64,000 nt of DNA from Streptococcus cristatus (GTDB lineage Bacteria; Bacillota; Bacilli; Lactobacillales; Streptococcaceae). The stretch's first letter is position 1. Each line of letters begins with the position of its first letter. Both the position numbers and the translations under genes were made by a program. Of the stretch, positions 63,758-64,000 are shown piece by piece. The notes below the pieces were generated by a model, which was given only the letters and a program-made list of their open reading frames with translations, did no database searches and was not told the DNA's origin. The stretch lies in contig NZ_RJPR01000006.1 in assembly GCF_003943465.1 (NCBI RefSeq), positions 20,271-84,270 of the forward strand, read 5' to 3'.

Positions 63758-64000
63758 CTAAACTTCGTCAAATGAGTTCAATTTCATGATTTTCATCTTA
63801 GTATTGGTGCTTGGTTCCCAAGTCATCCAGTAGGCCAATGCAGCTTCTGCAAACTTCTTCGGTAGCAAGTCATAGCGACTGATATTAAAATGATCCTTAA
63901 AATCAATCTCAGCTTGTCTAAAGACTGATTGAGCAAAGATTTTGTCCGCATAGGCTGGACTATCAATACCGCCCAAACAAGCCACCACACGAGCCTTGCG
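63758..64000 (-). CDS. Phage antirepressor C-terminal part (ORF6C-like), cut by window edge
   Basis: Minus frame is open to the edge. The visible ~80 residues (RKARVVACLGGIDSPAYADKIFAQSVFRQAEIDFKDHFNISRYDLLPKKF...) look like the C-terminal ORF6C domain of phage antirepressors. The N-terminal BRO/Rha part would lie to the right. Early-region position agrees. Confidence 0.65.
   Translation of the reverse strand, partial: RKARVVACLGGIDSPAYADKIFAQSVFRQAEIDFKDHFNISRYDLLPKKFAEAALAYWMTWEPSTNTKMKIMKLNSFDEV

Larger units (their letters stand above)
35205..64000 (-). mobile_element. Siphovirus-type prophage (left end to beyond window)
   Basis: From the csRNA junction to the right edge every gene is on the minus strand and belongs to a temperate tailed phage: replication genes at the right, then late control, head, tail and lysis modules leftward, ending with the endolysin near 35.5 kb. 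The lysogeny genes (repressor, excisive integrase) and the right attachment site are not in the window. At least 29 kb is present. Tail proteins (tape measure, Dit, long fibre) and no sheath indicate a long non-contractile tail. Confidence 0.92.

Overview
The window looks like the chromosome of an oral Streptococcus of the sanguinis/gordonii type, carrying a prophage whose right end lies outside the window. Supporting this are the accessory Sec gene secY2 with an adhesin-type glycosyltransferase, an ATP-dependent PEP carboxykinase, DUF1827 and DUF3165 proteins, the streptococcal murD-murG-divIB-ftsA-ftsZ-ylmE-sepF-ylmG-ylmH-divIVA-ileS cluster, and CiaR-type promoters. The species is inferred from gene content, not proven.

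Layout. 1-1.96 kb: start of secY2 and a GT8 glycosyltransferase. 2.2-3.0 kb: pflA. 3.2-8.3 kb: trehalose operon treB-treC with divergent treR, a perfect cre match in the treB promoter, and on each flank a CiaR-box promoter driving a csRNA-like small RNA (3210-3347 and 7975-8231). 8.3-12.4 kb: a five-gene cassette that reads as a type VII secreted toxin with 'reversed' domain order (N-terminal hydrolase, C-terminal helical targeting part). It has two small helical partners and three tandem membrane-anchored putative immunity genes, the first broken by a one-base frameshift. 12.6-18 kb: CNNM/CorC transporter, pckA, AI-2E-type permease, DUF1827, Nudix. 18.2-30.8 kb: ileS with its T-box leader and the division/cell-wall operon. 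31.1-35.1 kb: DUF3165, typA, rsuA, DUF4190, rhodanese and yqgQ.

35.2-64 kb: a siphovirus-type prophage, every gene on the minus strand. From right to left it has antirepressor fragment, DnaB/DnaD/DnaC-like replication genes, a C5-methyltransferase-like protein, MazG, small accessory proteins including one that is only the C-terminal tail of SSB, ArpU, a recombinase, HNH nuclease, portal, MuF, terminase, scaffold, capsid, connectors, tail tube, tail chaperones with a frameshift site, tape measure, Dit, a collagen-containing tail fibre, holins and a CHAP-SH3 endolysin. Its left end abuts a csRNA terminator half with no promoter, suggesting integration inside a csRNA gene.

Most unusual points: the probable reverse-LXG lipase/immunity cassette; three csRNA-type loops in one window, one in a long RNA with a 22-codon reading frame and one at the phage junction; the SSB-tail microprotein; and the displaced terminase gene. 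All functions are inferred from sequence by eye; no searches were run.
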